The notes under the pieces were generated by a model. It was not told the DNA's origin, ran no database searches, and worked only from the letters and a program-made list of their open reading frames with translations. This document shows positions 36,501 through 49,649 of a stretch of 64,000 nucleotides of DNA, in pieces (the stretch's first letter is position 1; the number at the start of each line of letters is the position of its first letter). Source of the stretch: Luscinia megarhynchos (Eukaryota > Chordata > Aves > Passeriformes > Turdidae); the NCBI GenBank assembly GCA_034336665.1, contig CM067564.1, positions 47,601,451 through 47,665,450 of the forward strand. Direction: 5' to 3'. The position numbers and the translations under genes are program-made.

Positions 36501-39500
36501 AAGTGAATTTTCTTGATGCATGGAATCAGTTGCATTTATCCAAGGGTGAGAGCAAACAAAAACACTCTGTTCTTGGCAATTCTAACTTCCAAAACCCAGT
36601 CTGTAATGCACTGCCTGACATGGTATAAGAATTAACTTGCCATGAAATACAGTTGCAGCAATTTAAGGATGCTTAAGTCAAAGATAAAACTAGGTCTTGG
36701 GGTTTTTTGAAGCAATTTGTCTTGTTCCACTGACTGAATAGGCAGAGATCAGCTTCTTAAAGCAAATCCTCCTTCCAGTGCTTCTCTCTGATAATTGGGC
36801 TAGGTATCTATTCTCAGCCATGAGTAACTTCTTTAGTTTCTAAGTGTGAATAATGTACTAGGACAATTGTTCTACCTGTGAAAACCATGGCAGAGGTGCT
36901 GGTTGTACCTGAAGTGAACTGTGCTAATTGCAGCTGCACCAATAATAAGCTGTGTCAGTGCCTTAGATCTGTTGCTACAACTTCAATACTTTACCTTCTG
37001 TATCTGAACATGTCTTACTGAATGATAGCTTTGCAGATATTCTTGTTATTCTTGATGGATCACACTGTGTATATTTTATTTTTTGCATTTGGATCAGACA
37101 GATCCTTGGTTAATGCCACAGTTCATCACCACTCTTGGGGCAGTGGTGGCCTCTAGAACTTGTTCAAATGACTATTTCATTTGATCACTAATCAAATGGC
37201 TTTAATTGGGAGAGGCCATGACTCTAAAAAGAAATTTTGTTTGTTCTGATTGTTATTTTTTCATAAGCTTCCTCTCTGACTCTAACAAGGAGCTCATAGC
37301 CAGGCACTGAAGATGGTTTGTCACTCCTGGATTGCTTGTATAGTACAGGTGACATTCTGAACATTGGTTACATAGACATAAAGAGCAACTGTGCTGTGAG
37401 TAGTCTGAGCTGGCTCAGTGTTCACACACTCAGCCATTTAACTCAAGGGTGACCTGGTTGTTTTGTAGTTATGGTGTCTCTTGTAGCCTAAAAACTTGTT
37501 ATGATTGATCCTTATCCTGTTTTGGAACAGTACAGATAGTTCAGATGCAACATACCTGGCATTCTAAGTGCACCATGTTGGTATCTCTTCACCTCAACCT
37601 CCCTGAAGATAATCCACTGGGAATCTAGTGTGGATTTAGGGGTTCTGGAAAAAGACAGATCATGTGTCTGTTACCCCATTGCCACCTTTTTTCCTCACAA
37701 TTTGAATGAGCCTTGTGATGCTGAGCTGCACTTCAGGTACATTCAAGGGAAAGTCCTGAGGAAAGACTCCTTTTCATAAAATTAATGTGTTTTTCCCCCT
37801 TGATACTGATACTACACAGACTTTACTGTGCTACAAGACCTTTCACTGTGTCCAAGGACTGTGCCAAATAACAATACACAAAAAATGAGAAGAATTTTTT
37901 ACTGTTTGCTTTGTATGGATACAGCTGCCTTGGGGCAGGTAGAAGCCATTCCTTACAGGGTGTGGAGAGAGCTATGCTATGCTTCATCCACTTTAAACTG
38001 ATTTTAGTATGACCTGGAAGCAGTATGCCTTGGAAAAATAAGAGCCTGACTCTCAGCAAGGCATGATCTTGCTGTAAAATGTGCTAGTGAGAATATAGAT
38101 CCTGAAGGCAGTTTGGGCTCTGTGCACAAACTGCATCATTGTACTTCAAAGCAGGATCTGGTAGATAGAGATTATTCCAGCAGGTGGGCAAATCTTTTTA
38201 AACCATGCTCATAGACATTCCTGAACTTTCAGAGTGTTTTCTTCACATATTCCACTACTTTTCATGGAATACTTGCATTAAGTATTTCTGTATTTCACAT
38301 TTCTGTAATGTGGAAGCTAACTTCTACTTGTCTCGCGTTCAGTGAATGTGGCGATTTCTCATGATTATATGGGTGCTCAACTTTTTATATATATTTATTA
38401 AATATATATTTATATTTTATATATAAATATATATTTTATATATATATTTTATATATATAATATATATATATAAACATATATATTTATTAAATATATATTT
38501 ATATATATTTTTATATATATTTATATATAAATACACACAGGGCTGTAAAATGATTCAGGGCTGAATCTGCCCACCACCCATTCATTCTCCCATTTTTAAT
38601 GTAACATGCTCCACTATTTGAGCCTTCCTGTGCAGCTAAGCTCGCAGCGCTCCGTGCTTTGTTCTGGATGTTGTCCAGCTTGGCTGCATCCTTTCCCAAG
38701 TTCAGCAATCTGAACCTGAACTCTGTGTTCTGAGTGAGGATGTGCTGTCATGTCATCACTCTGGTTAATATATCTCAGAATGAGGTCTACATCCCTGAAC
38801 AGCAGATTTTTTCCCTCTTTATGGCACTTAAACTGACAGACTGTGCAGGCACCTTGCAGTAACTTCATCTCAGCATTGGTTTTTTGTTCATCTGTGAGTT
38901 TGTTTTTGGGGGCTGTGTCATAAAGATTTCACATCCAGGTATGTGACATCTTGTGCTTGCACCTATTAGTCTTGTCAATAACCCTCTCATGAGAAATGAG
39001 CTTGGTGTGAAATTGATTTTTTTTTTTTTTTTTTTTAAATGAAAATTATTTAGTGGCTTTTGCCAGAAATGTCTCCCCATTTTTCTCATTGTTCTAACAC
39101 AATTTCTTTTCTCCTTTAATTTCTATAGCCTGATCAGCCTCATTTTGTTTATCAAAGAGATGTCTTCAGAGTTTAAGTAGATATTCAGCTTGTTTTCCTT
39201 AAAAGTAGGTTACGAGTAATTTAGTCAGTTTATGACTTTAGCTCATCTAGTTTATCTTTTAAGTACTTGTAGATAATTTGTTTTCTCACTTAGGACCTAT
39301 TGATTATATGCTTTGCTACCTCTTATGAAGCACACGGGTACAATTATGTTTGTAAACTGAAGAAAACAACACTCAATATTATAGTCTTCTTCACCAAATG
39401 AAAGGTATTATCAAAACCATCACATAGTGGGTTGTAGAGGAAGCACTTTTTGACACAGCACACAATTATACTCTGAAACTCCCTGCCACAGAATGCTGTG

Positions 39501-42500
39501 AATGCCAGTCATTTCCATGGCTCAAACAATAAGATGAATTCATGCTAGAAAAGCTCATTAAGGGCTATTAAATACACAGATGCTGGGAAGTCTTTAAGCC
39601 ATGTATGGCTGGAAACTGGAAGGATTTAGAGGAGGAAAAAACTATATCCATCCAATATACAGCAACACCCCCCAACATCTCTCCCTAATCCTGTGTGTTC
39701 ATAGCTGCTGAAGGCTACTGAGCTAAATGGGCTTTTTGGTCTGATCCTGTGTAGTAGTTCGTGTTCTTAGCTTAATTCACTTGCTTCCAGCTTCAGTACA
39801 ACCCATTCCACTTCCCTTTTCTGTAAATCTAGTCAGAGGTACTTGACTTCTTCTGTGTTAAAGCTTATATATATGTTCTGATACAGTTCCTGCATGCAGG
39901 GCTTTCTTTTTCACCCCTTCTAACAAGTAGAACTGCCTTGTTGTTAACAGACTGTAGCCCAAGTGGTGCTACACTGGCCTTTGTACTACACATTAGAACA
40001 GTTTGCTCTCTTCATGGTTCTTTTGAGAAGCATCCAGTCACTTCTTTCCCATGGAATTGTCCCTAATAATTCGTCAGTGCTGTCAGGTGATTGATAAATC
40101 AGTTGAATCTGGCATTCTTCTGGTATTTTGTTAATTGAAGTTTCCTTAGCAGGTTTTAGAAGATTTCTTAAGCACTGCAGATGTCTTGGGATTTCCTGTG
40201 GTGTTCTGTTTCTGTCAAAGCTGTGCTGGTCTTAGGGTATTATATCTGGATGTGATGTTCAGAATTTCTTCAGATGTGTATAGAATTGTGGGCCTCTGGA
40301 TATTAGATTATGGTTTTGAACAGGTAGGAAAGGAATCTTTTCTATCAAATAGATTCTATTCTTCTTTTCTTTCTTTTATTTCGTTTTTTTTTTTTTCCTC
40401 TTTTACACCAAACACTGTTATAACAGACTTTTTCCTGTTTGGCGTAAGCAGGAAATGTTTGGCTGCACAGAGAACTAAAATATTAATGCCAGCTGAGCAT
40501 ACTCAGCTATTTCAGCTGTTTGTATCCCAAATTTCTTCTGTCCAAGATGTTTTTTTCATCCTCCCAATTTAATGTAATTTTAAGCTGAGGCACAATATTC
40601 AAGTTTCAAATTCAGGCTGTCTTTTGACAGTAGTTCTAAAGTTTGTAGTGTTAGGTGTATGTGAGATTTAGTTTCAGGAGGTTTGTTTGTGTATCAAGAG
40701 TAGGGAGTAGATGGAAACTATGATGTGAATAACTCAAGTAACTGAAAATACTTTTCTTTGACTACTAAAAAACACAAATTCATCAAGAAAAAACGAGGCA
40801 TGGAAAAAAGAAAACCAGCCTGGAAAGAATATGAACTGTTCCAGTACTTGGAATATATGGAAAATGAACTAATTGCAAATAGACTTGGTAGCCTTCATTA
40901 AAACTGGCACCTTTTAAGTTAGAAAAATTCTTCCCATGTTTCTGAAGGCTTTACTATAATACAAGTAATACAGGTGGGAATAAAGCAAGTCACTGCTTGC
41001 TTTACATCTCTGAGCTCCTTTGGTTTGACCAGCCTGAGTAGGTTTTTTTTCCACTGTGATTGTGTGTCTAAATTGGGATTGTTTCTTTGGCTGGCAGACT
41101 GAAACATGCCTTGCCTGAGGGAGTTTCTACCCAGACTGGATGCCTTGCATCTCAGTACAGTGCCCTGGCCTAACACTGCCTATTCTCCAGAGCTGTTGGT
41201 TTTGCATTTGGTTTTTTTGTTTTTTTTCTGATGAAATGTGACATTGATCATCTTGAAGGGAAACTGCATGAGGAAACAGATCGAAGTGCTAACAGAGATG
41301 AAGTTGGCCTTTCACATCGTGGTATGCTGTTTATTACAAGTATGTTTGCAAAGAGATGGTTACTCAATTTAGATTCTTTCCCTAAAGGGACACTGCTCAT
41401 TTCAGCAAGATCCATGAGGGATGGCTAAATCAGGCAAAGCTCTCCTGCAAATCTTACCTGGCATGGAAAAATGTTCAGTTTTGGAGCTCAGAAAACGATG
41501 GAAGTGCTTTTGGAAGTCTTTGCTTCCTTGCTTTATTCTTTGCTCAGCTCTTGATCAAACAAGCTCATGTGGGAGCAATTTTTTAGGTGCACACAGTAAT
41601 TTCTGTACCACGCTCTGGATTTGTTGCCACTGTGAACTTCTTAAACACAACCCCCTCTTCCTTTAAGTCCTTGTAAGTCTGGCTCTTGCAATGAGCTCAC
41701 CCTCAACAAAAGGTTCTTGGAGCCCTGTTCAGCTCCAGCTCAGGGCTACCTAACAAGGGCTCCTTTCCTGTCATTCTCTCGCCTACTAGACATAGCAGCC
41801 CTATGAGTATTTGGGTGGGGAAGGAAGGAGATTGCAACATCCATTAAGGAAAAAAAATACACACACACAAAAAAAAAAAACAACCAAAAAACAGAAAAGG
41901 AAGGCTTGTCTGTCTCTTGCTTTTCAAGTGCAGCTGTAAAACTTTCCTTGGCCTTTGAAAACTGTCATGTGGTGGGTGCCAGCTGTGGACTACATCAGCC
42001 TTTGAAGTTCATCTTTTAAGCCAGCAGTGGCAAATGGCATCCAAATTTGAGCTTTTGTAGCAGTTTTGCTGCAAACTGGAATAAGTTACTTATTCTGACA
42101 GTACCCTGTGGACAGTAAGACTAAGTTAGAAATAACCACACCTCTGTACATCTTCCCCACCCACCAAATGTTCTATTGGCCACACAGGCAAAGGCAGCTA
42201 AGAGCCTCAAAGCATTTATTTTCTCATCTGTGACATTCCAAGTGCTTGGAGATCAATTGCCACTGGGTACAATGCAGCACATTGTATTTCTTAATCTATG
42301 GGCATACTTTGCTACAGAGCTACGTTGTTCTTATTTTTAATGCTGAGAATGGGGATAAAAGCTTTGTGCAAGGCATTAACAGGTAGAGCTGCACACAGGT
42401 TTTTTTAGTCTAATCTGAGGTAAGATGATCTGAACAGACATGGTGAGTTTGAAGCAAGTTGTGCTGCCCTAGCAAGAACCTGCTACCTCTTGAATATTTG

Positions 42501-45500
42501 TACTGCATACCTTTATGTATTTACCTAAACTCTCCCAGCCCTCCACTGAGAAGTAGCCTTTTTACCCAGTCTGCACATGCAGTGAAGTGTCCCTGGTGCT
42601 TCTTGTTGAGTTACTGACAGCAAAGTTTCCAGTATATGCTTGGCAGGGGAGAAATTCAGTCCAGAAAAGGGAAAACCTCACTTGATTTTCAACAATATAT
42701 AGTTGCATTCCAGAACTTACACAGGTCTCTTGGGAAATGTCTTTCCTGTATCCATTGTCTTAGTGCCTTTCTTAATCATTCTTTGTCATCTCTAAGTTTC
42801 TGGAAAAGTGAGTGTTTCTCAGGGTGGAGGAAAAAGAGATAGTGCATTGCTGCCCAGCTTTGCATGGTGATAGTGTGTTGATCAAATTAATTAGGAGCAG
42901 TGACTCAGAGAAAATGAAGACTGGATAATCCAAACGATTATTTATCACTTCTGTGGTCTACAGGATTATTTCCTGCTGAAGAAAATAGCCTAAGGCACTA
43001 TACTGCTAGGGCATATGTCTTCATATTCATTCTTGGGTTTTCCTTTCTGTAACTCAAAGGTAAAATCTTCTAGAAACCCTCTCCCTCCTTACTATTACCT
43101 CTTTGTAATCTCTTACATACCTCTGGATAATTTATAGCTTTGTAGTGGCAGAGACATTTCTCAGCTCCAACTTTGCCTCTAGAAGCCAAGTCACCCTTTG
43201 GACTTGAGCAAAAAGGGAGTCAGCCCATTTCTAGGACTGTTCTGAGTGCACCCTTTCCCTCCCATGTTGTTCCCCAAGCCTTGCCCCTGAATCTGACAGA
43301 CAACCCAGTCTGCCCCAGCTTGGAATCAGAAGAAGCCATCCTAACCCTTGCAAAGGCACATGTGAGCTTTGCAAATCTAAAGCATGTAGTATCAATTGCT
43401 GCTCTTTTGGTTTTGAATTTTTTTTTGTCCTCTAGCATTGCAATATCTAAATGTCTTTGGGAAGGTGTAAATTATTCTGTTTTTTTTTTCTTTCTCCCCA
43501 TAGGATGATGAGAGTATGAAATATTTAACACATGAAGAACAGGATGTTCTCATGTTCTTTGAAGAAACCATAGATGCCTTAGAAGATGACTTGGAGGAGA
43601 TGGCCCTACGTGACAGCGGGATCCACTGCCAATCCCCAAGGTCAACAGAAGAAAATGTATCCAGTCATTCAGAGACTGAAGATATCATTGACTTAGTGCA
43701 GTCAACACCTGAGAGTAGTGACCATGAAGGCCCTTCCAGCAAAGATACAGAACCAGGTAGTTGTGTTTCTTACAAGTGTGGGTTTTCCCTTTGATCCAGT
43801 CCTGACTTATTCCAGTTCTCTGTAGAAACAGCTAAAGATATTCTGTACCTTCCTTACTACCTCGAGATAAATTTATTATTCATCAAGAGCTCTAAGGACT
43901 GTGATTTTAATTTGTCTTGGGGTTTTTGAAATTCTTGCGACTATTGTAACTCTTTTTCTAATTTTTCCTTTTCGCTCACGGGGGATCTGATGAAGTTGTT
44001 GGTTTGCTATCAGACCTCTGCCTGGAGACTGAGTTGTCACTGTTGTGCAGTGTCATTGCAACAAGGCAGGCTGTATTCACCAGCCTGTTCATTCTCTGCT
44101 CTTCTCCAAGACTTCTTAAGATTTCTCCAAGAGTTTTAAGATAGCAGATTGTTTTCAGGGTTACTCTGTGTGGGTCTGAAAGGCACACAATCCTATCAGT
44201 GAGTTTGTGACAAGATAGCAAATGGCATGTTTTTGTCACCCTGTAGTGTGGGTTCTCTCTGTGTTTGGACAATGAGTCTATCAGCTAGTATACACAGTGG
44301 GATGTAATGTGTCCTCTCCTGGCTGTTTTAATAAAAAAAAGAACTGCAAAACTCGTATGAAAGAGCAGCCATTGAAGCACAGTGAAGCAACAGGTGGAGT
44401 ATGAGTGAAAGGCAGAGGGAGGACTGCGATAGTGACACATTGTAAACGTGGTGATTTCAGCTGTAGCCTTGCCTATGAGATGCCATTGCTGGGGCTTCAG
44501 TTATGGCTTTTTCTGGCTGTGTGGGCTGAAGCTGAGGATAGGTAGAAAGGTAGGGAGAGGGGAGAAATGCTGCTAAAAGAAGCATTTTAGCTTGTGTTCT
44601 GCTCTGTGTGAAGAGTTAGTGACATCTCTGCTGCTTTGCCTTGTAGTGTTGGATGCTGCTCGGCGAGCCGAGAGCCCTCAGCCAGCTGTACCTGCTGAGC
44701 TTCCCCCACACCCCCCTGCACCACCACCAACCGTGTCTGAGACGCTTCCTCTTCCTCCTCCACCCCCTCCTGCAGTGCAGCATCCGAGGTTGCTCCGTTC
44801 CGTCCCCACTCCTCTCATCATGGCCCAGAAGATCTGCGAGCAGCAGGTGGAGAGCCGGGCGCGCTTCCCCAAGGACGGGAATCCCGACAGCAAGAGAGCC
44901 CTGCTAGCCAACGGTGATCATTGCACAGCAGCCAAGCAGCCTCCTGCCCCCGCCCCCAAACTGCCCCGCTTCCCAAGCAACATCAACATAACCAATGTCA
45001 GTGGCAAGGAGTTCAGCGAGACCATTTCCAAGGCAGCGGTTAACGTGCAGGAGCGGCGGGCTCAGGTGCTGGCCAACATCAATGGGGGAGCTCTTCTGGC
45101 AGCTGAACTGGAGGAGAAGCTGCACAAAAACGATTTCTTGTCACGTAACAGAAGTTCTTCCTTACGAGATCTCTCCTCTGAGCAAACACGCTATGAGGCC
45201 CTGACAAAACTCGGCCTAGTTAAGGGAAAGCCAGCTCAGGACCAAGTGGACCGTGCCCCAAGCACTCAGCAGCTTGATGTGCAGCCCAAGCAGCCACAGG
45301 CTGTTACCAATGGATATCAAAACATCCATGAGGTTTTAAAAAGTGAGCCCAGCCCTTTCCTTCCTATGGGCAAAACTGTAACAATCAAACCAGAGGTGGC
45401 TCTTGCCACTAACAAAGTCAGCAGCGCACAGCAGAGCACAGAAAAAAGTTGTAATGATTATAAGCAAGCTGGTGTAAGCCTGGACATGAGGAGGAGGTCG

Positions 45501-45629
45501 GGTTCACTGCCTAGACCTTCAGGATTTCGATCCCAAGGGATAACGGTGAAGTTTTCTGGCCGTGGCTCAACTGAAGAAGCCAGGAGAGAGGCACTGCGGA
45601 AACTGGGACTGCTGAAAGAGACTGCATAA
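33450..45629 (+). CDS. PROSER2: PROSER2, proline and serine rich 2 (coding exons 33450-33584, 43504-43756, 44647-45629)
   Basis: The three coding pieces sum to 1371 bases, a 456-residue protein close to the 435 of human PROSER2 (formerly C10orf47). Visible in order: Ser/Glu-rich N-terminus; the conserved acidic block LDDESMKYLTHEEQDVLMFF followed by EETIDALEDDLEE (about residues 45-78); EDIIDLVQSTPE; a proline-rich stretch at about 140-171 with six prolines in a row; HPRLLRSVPTPLIMAQKICE (175-194); KLPRFPSNINITNVSGKEFS; an ERRAQVLANI helix; and two copies of a YEALTKLGLVK / REALRKLGLLK motif at 312-322 and 443-453. No transmembrane segment or signal peptide is seen. Molecular function is poorly known; the polyproline suggests SH3 or WW partners (inference). 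All splice junctions are GT-AG and in phase. Confidence 0.95.
38384..38532. repeat. (TA)n-rich compound microsatellite
   Basis: About 150 bases made almost only of TATATA, ATTTAT and TTTTATATA blocks. Many segments are self-complementary, so hairpins or cruciforms are possible. Likely polymorphic and hard to assemble. Confidence 0.93.
39017..39036. repeat. T20 homopolymer
   Basis: Twenty consecutive T on the plus strand. No SINE or LINE body recognised directly next to it, so it is not clearly a retrotransposon tail. Confidence 0.9.
39425..39775 (+). mobile_element. Old CR1-type LINE 3' end, plus orientation
   Basis: GAAACTCCCTGCCACAGAAT, then AAAAGCTCATTAAGGGCTAT, then TGGGCTTTTTGGTCTGATCC and a GTTCGTGTTCTTA end follow the order of the reptilian/archosaurian CR1 3' UTR (aactccttgccac ... 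gggctattaa ... ggtctgacccagtatgg). Clearly diverged and the only CR1 here on the plus strand. Confidence 0.75.
41859..41880. repeat. (AC)n followed by A-run
   Basis: A short AC dinucleotide repeat passes into a 12-base A-run. Simple sequence, with no element body recognised. Confidence 0.8.
43504..43756 (+). CDS. PROSER2: PROSER2 exon 3
   Basis: 253 bases: 84 codons plus one base. It starts Asp-Asp-Glu-Ser-Met-Lys-Tyr-Leu, strongly conserved with human (DDESLKYLTHEEKDVLLFFE), and ends SSKDTEP at the donor ACCAG|GTAGTT. Very acidic; contains the conserved EDIIDLVQ motif. Confidence 0.96.
43757..44646 (+). other. PROSER2 intron 3
   Basis: 890-bp GT-AG intron ending TGCTTTGCCTTGTAG. No repeat or RNA gene recognised. 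The minus frame at 43976-44272 is judged to be chance. Confidence 0.85.
44647..45629 (+). CDS. PROSER2: PROSER2 exon 4 (last, holds most of the protein)
   Basis: 983 bases; the first two finish a valine codon (residue 130), then 326 residues run to Glu-Thr-Ala and TAA at 45627-45629. It encodes the polyproline stretch, the conserved HPRLLRSVPTPLIMAQKI segment and both KLGL motifs. GC and CpG are higher in the first half (44.65-45.1 kb) than in neighbouring intron. Overlapping frames on the other strand are shadows. Confidence 0.97.
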
Positions 45630-48400
45630 CTGGATGGGAGTGTCGTGGCGGTGGGGGAAAGTCATAGATGGCTTTGTGCTAGAACAGTCCCAACAGGAGT
45701 GGGATGAAGGATTGGAAGAAAGAAGGGAAAGTTCCCTGCTTTAGGCAAGCCAGGAAGGTATTAGACACTGTGGAACGGTCACTTGTGTTTATCCAGAAGG
45801 ACTGGCACCAGGATTTGGCTCTCCTTCTACAGAGATACTCATCTGTTGCTCTTTGTGACTAAGAGGAATTTTATTTAATTAATGCTGGACTGTAGCAGGC
45901 AGCATCTCGTTAATGAAGTGTACAGTGCAGTATTGTTGTACATAGCAAACTGAACGGCAGATCTTGCTTTTGCTCTTTCTGAAGCCAAAACACAGAGCTC
46001 CTTCTGTCCTGCCCACGTCTGTCTGTCTGTCCATGGGAGCTCAAGATATTGTCACAGCTGAAATTTCTGACTCTGTGATACTCTTCTGTGACTTTTTGTT
46101 GTCTGTGTTATCTGGCTTGGCTTCTTTCCCTGCCAGCAGTGGAGTCTTCTGCTCCCTCACTCTGCCCTTGACTCAAAACTGTGCACAGGGTGGCTTCTGC
46201 TTCGACCTTCTCCTGGACAGAGCAGCCCAAGCTTAGAATGGGTGACTGCCTCACTCTGCTTCTGCACCTGGAGTCTCCCCTCCCTTCCCAGCCACCTGCT
46301 ACTCTGTCACACCTGAGCGACCCAAGTGTCCAGGGAAAGGCACTGGGAAAGCCTCAAGGATATGCACCGAGCACCGGCTTTCACACTGACAGCCAAAGAG
46401 TCTCCTGACAATCTGTGACCCCAACTGCTCTGTCCCAGGGAGGATCTCACAGCAGAGCAGCCGCAGGAACAAGTGAACTTTGTACCAAAAGAGAGACCCG
46501 TATGTCAAAAGTCTTCTCTTTTACTTTGGGGTTCCTAGGAAGGAACTGCTACTTTTTGAACAGTAGCTGCACTACACAAATTATAAGTTCTGTTAATTCT
46601 AAAACTGTCATCTGGTCTTCCTGTAGTTTGACAGCCCTAATAATCCTCTGTTCATAGCCTTATTTGATTCTGCCCTGCCAATGCATAACAGAAGTTACAG
46701 CCAAAATTCTTGCAGGCTATGTGGAGTTTCAGGAGAGCTGCATGTAGGATCACATCATTCCTTAATGGTCCAAGTTGGTGGTATTTTGCCTTTGTTCAAT
46801 AGAAAAGTTTGTAAAGATAGTCCCAAATTATACTTGTGTTAGTATGTTTTTGGGGGTTTTTTTGGGTTTTTTTTGTTTGTTTTTTTTTAATATGGCAAAG
46901 CTGCCCTTCCACATTGAAACTCCTTCCCTTTTTGTATTACCTGAAAACATCACAAATAGCCACTTTAAAATCAAATGCCAAACTCTTGATTTTTTTTGTT
47001 GTTGTTACTCTTTCACATTTGATTTCTCGGTGTTTTGGATTTTTTTTCTAAAGGGAAAAACTGACTGACTCTCTGCACTTTCTAAAGCCTCGACCAACCC
47101 ACTCCTTCTCCTAAGTAGCTTAGCAATAAACCTTGGAGAAGAGGAGGGGTGGCTACAGCAGAAACTGACACACCCTTTGGTGAGGAGCTCTGACATTACT
47201 GTGATAAACAAGTTTGTAGTTCTTGTGATAAAGTATTTCAAACTTGCTGAGCTGTGCTTGTAAACCAAGCTGTTAAAAGGAAAAACCTTTGTGTCATTCT
47301 CAACCTGCCTCATAAGTTATGGGGTTTTTTGTTTTGTTTTCGTTATCTGCTTGCTGTCTGAATCTTTAATTATGTTTTTAGGGTATCTGGCTGGTTCTGT
47401 TACGTAGTTATTCTTTCCAGCGTTTTCACTGGGTAAGTGATCATGTTCCTCTTTGTGACAGGCTTGCTATACATAAGCAGTCAGTAATTAAAGTATGTGG
47501 CCATTCCTGGACTGGCAAAGCACTTGAGCATGCATAATCAACGTGAGAGGTGCTGCTAAAACAAAAAAGGCTGCTTGTGTGCTGCAAGTAAAGCACAGGC
47601 TTGTTCTGCTGGGCTCTGAGTCTGTAGTCCTAAATCAGAAAGACAAGGGAGCACAGAAAATACACCCGAGCACGTGCTGCACTGCAGGCTGGAATGGAGG
47701 CTGACATGTGGATGATGCATCATAATTTATTAACATAACCTGCTAAGCAAATTTAAATGTTTCATTGGCCTTTGTGCTTTTAAATCCTGGTAAAGCAAAT
47801 TCTTCATTATGAATGTGAAGTGCGTACGAAACAATCTCCACATCTAATCATTTCTTGCCAGCTCTTCTTTGAGTTGTTTACAGCTGAGAGTCCTTGTTAA
47901 GCAAACGGGGGGGAAAATCCCTGGCACTGTTTCGTTGAAATTCAGTCCAGTTCAATAACTCTGTAATGTCACCCTACGTAAAAATACCCCAGATATTTAA
48001 TATCTAAAATTGCTATAAGCTGAATTAGCTGGATCATGTTCTCTCATCCTTTGTGCAGGGCTGTGTCCTCAGCTGGTGGGAAGTGAGAGTAAGATCTTCA
48101 TTAGGTAAAGCAGTTTCTGCCCAGGGAGGACTTGGAACGAGGTATTCATTGTGGCCCTTCATCGTAGCAGATAAATTCTTCTCTGTGCCTAAAACTGTAG
48201 TGAGTAAAGCCATGTACTAAATGAAGTTAAGTCTAGCTGCTAATAACCTGTATATAAATTTAGCTCTATTTTGTGTATCTTGTTTTGTGTGTATATGTTG
48301 CTGTGATTTAACTTTCTTCCCCTTTGTGCTGGAGGTAATGTCTTGCACAAATCTGATAAATCATCTATTAAACTAGAATAAACCCAATGAAATGATGGCT
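45630..48400 (+). terminator. PROSER2: PROSER2 3' UTR with candidate poly(A) signals
   Basis: No stop-free gene or repeat follows the stop codon. Canonical AATAAA occurs at 47125-47130 (3' UTR about 1.5 kb) and 48377-48382 (about 2.75 kb), the latter followed by a GU-rich tract (GCTGCTGTGTTCTTTG). T/G-rich tracts at 46850-46890 are typical of 3' UTRs. Which end is used is inferred only. Confidence 0.55.
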
Positions 48401-49649
48401 GATGGGAGGTGCTGCTGTGTTCTTTGCCACCCAGTAGCATGACTCTTTCTTGGAGGAGGGAGATGACTTTTTCTTAATGGCTATTACTGATTTAATAACC
48501 TTTCATTTTGCAACTGGGGATGTATGTGAGCCAGAGCCCAACCCTGTCATGGCAGGTGCTGGAGGAGGGTCAAGAAATAAAAAAAGGGCTATGTCTGACA
48601 AGAGATGTGTATTCTCACTGTTGGGCTTCAGCAGCTGTGACCAGGGTCCTTGCAGGAGTGAAATTCATCCTGAATTTAAATTAGGCAAAAACCTCTCTCA
48701 CAATGTTTTGCATTATTAAAATGACCTTTCCAAGAGGAAAGAAGATTTTTTTTTTTTTAATATATGAAAGAAGAACAACATCTTTGTTTCCAAGGCAGTT
48801 ACTGTAAGTGAGTGTGGTTCTGCTGAGTGTGGAAGTTTTCCTTGTTGCACAGGTCAAAGTTCCCTGTCAGAGAACATTCCTACCTATCCCTTCTATGTCT
48901 GTGTTTACTGCTTTTGTGTCTTTTGAAGTAGGATTTCTTTCTAAGTATTCAGGTGTTGAGCATTTTCCAAACATCATGTGTCATAAAAGAGAGAATAGAA
49001 CTCACTCTAGAAAAAAGAAATAGTTCCCATTTGCTTGAGCTACTTTTTTATCCCTGAGGCTGGATGTGGTAGCCAAAAAGCAGCAGCAGGTGCAGCAGCC
49101 TTGTCTCCAAGCTCTCCAGGGCTGCCTCAGGGCTCAGCTATGTCTCAGCCATGGCAGGGCAGGTGGCCTTTTGTAATTGTGTCCAGCTCCAGCCAGGAGC
49201 CAGAGGGAGAGAATTTGACTTGGCTCAATCTGTAATGAAACTTAAAGGAGGTTCCAGTGCCTCACCTCTGCTTGAGGTGAAGCCTCACAGCTGCCCCAGC
49301 ACCTGCAGCCTTTCAAGTGGCTGCAGCTTGGGGAAGAAGCTTTTGATGTTTTGACTCCTGTTTTATACACACACGTATGGAATTTGGATTTTCCCTTTAG
49401 AATAGACTTCAGGTGGTGTTATCCATAGAGGGATCAGGGAAAGCAGGAGGCTGAAGGGAGGTTTTAGTTTTAACCCAGCAACTTGGGCAGGTTTTCAGTC
49501 TTGTTTGTGCCTCAGCAGAGAGTAACTTAGAGCTCTGTTGAACAAGCTCAAAGTGTGTAGCTGAACCCACTAAAGTAAAAACCACAGCCCTTTCTTAGCT
49601 GGCTATTCACTGCCCTTCCTGGCAGAGGGGAGCCAGGCAAGCACAGCTC
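48401..49649. other. Intergenic
   Basis: No gene or repeat recognised. GC rises from 49.0 kb on. No CR1 tail is present, although the neighbouring CR1 body would predict its 3' part here. Confidence 0.5.

Larger units (their letters stand above)
33585..43503 (+). other. PROSER2 intron 2
   Basis: 9.9-kb GT-AG intron ending TTTCTTTCTCCCCATAG. It holds the AT microsatellite (38384-38532), a T20 run (39017-39036), an old plus-oriented CR1 (about 39425-39775) and an (AC)n-A tract (about 41859-41880). No gene recognised in it. Confidence 0.8.

Noticed and set aside
44653..45204. Alternative frames on both strands over PROSER2 exon 4
   Set aside because: Shadows of the conserved PROSER2 frame; the Gly/Pro-rich content mirrors the polyproline codons.
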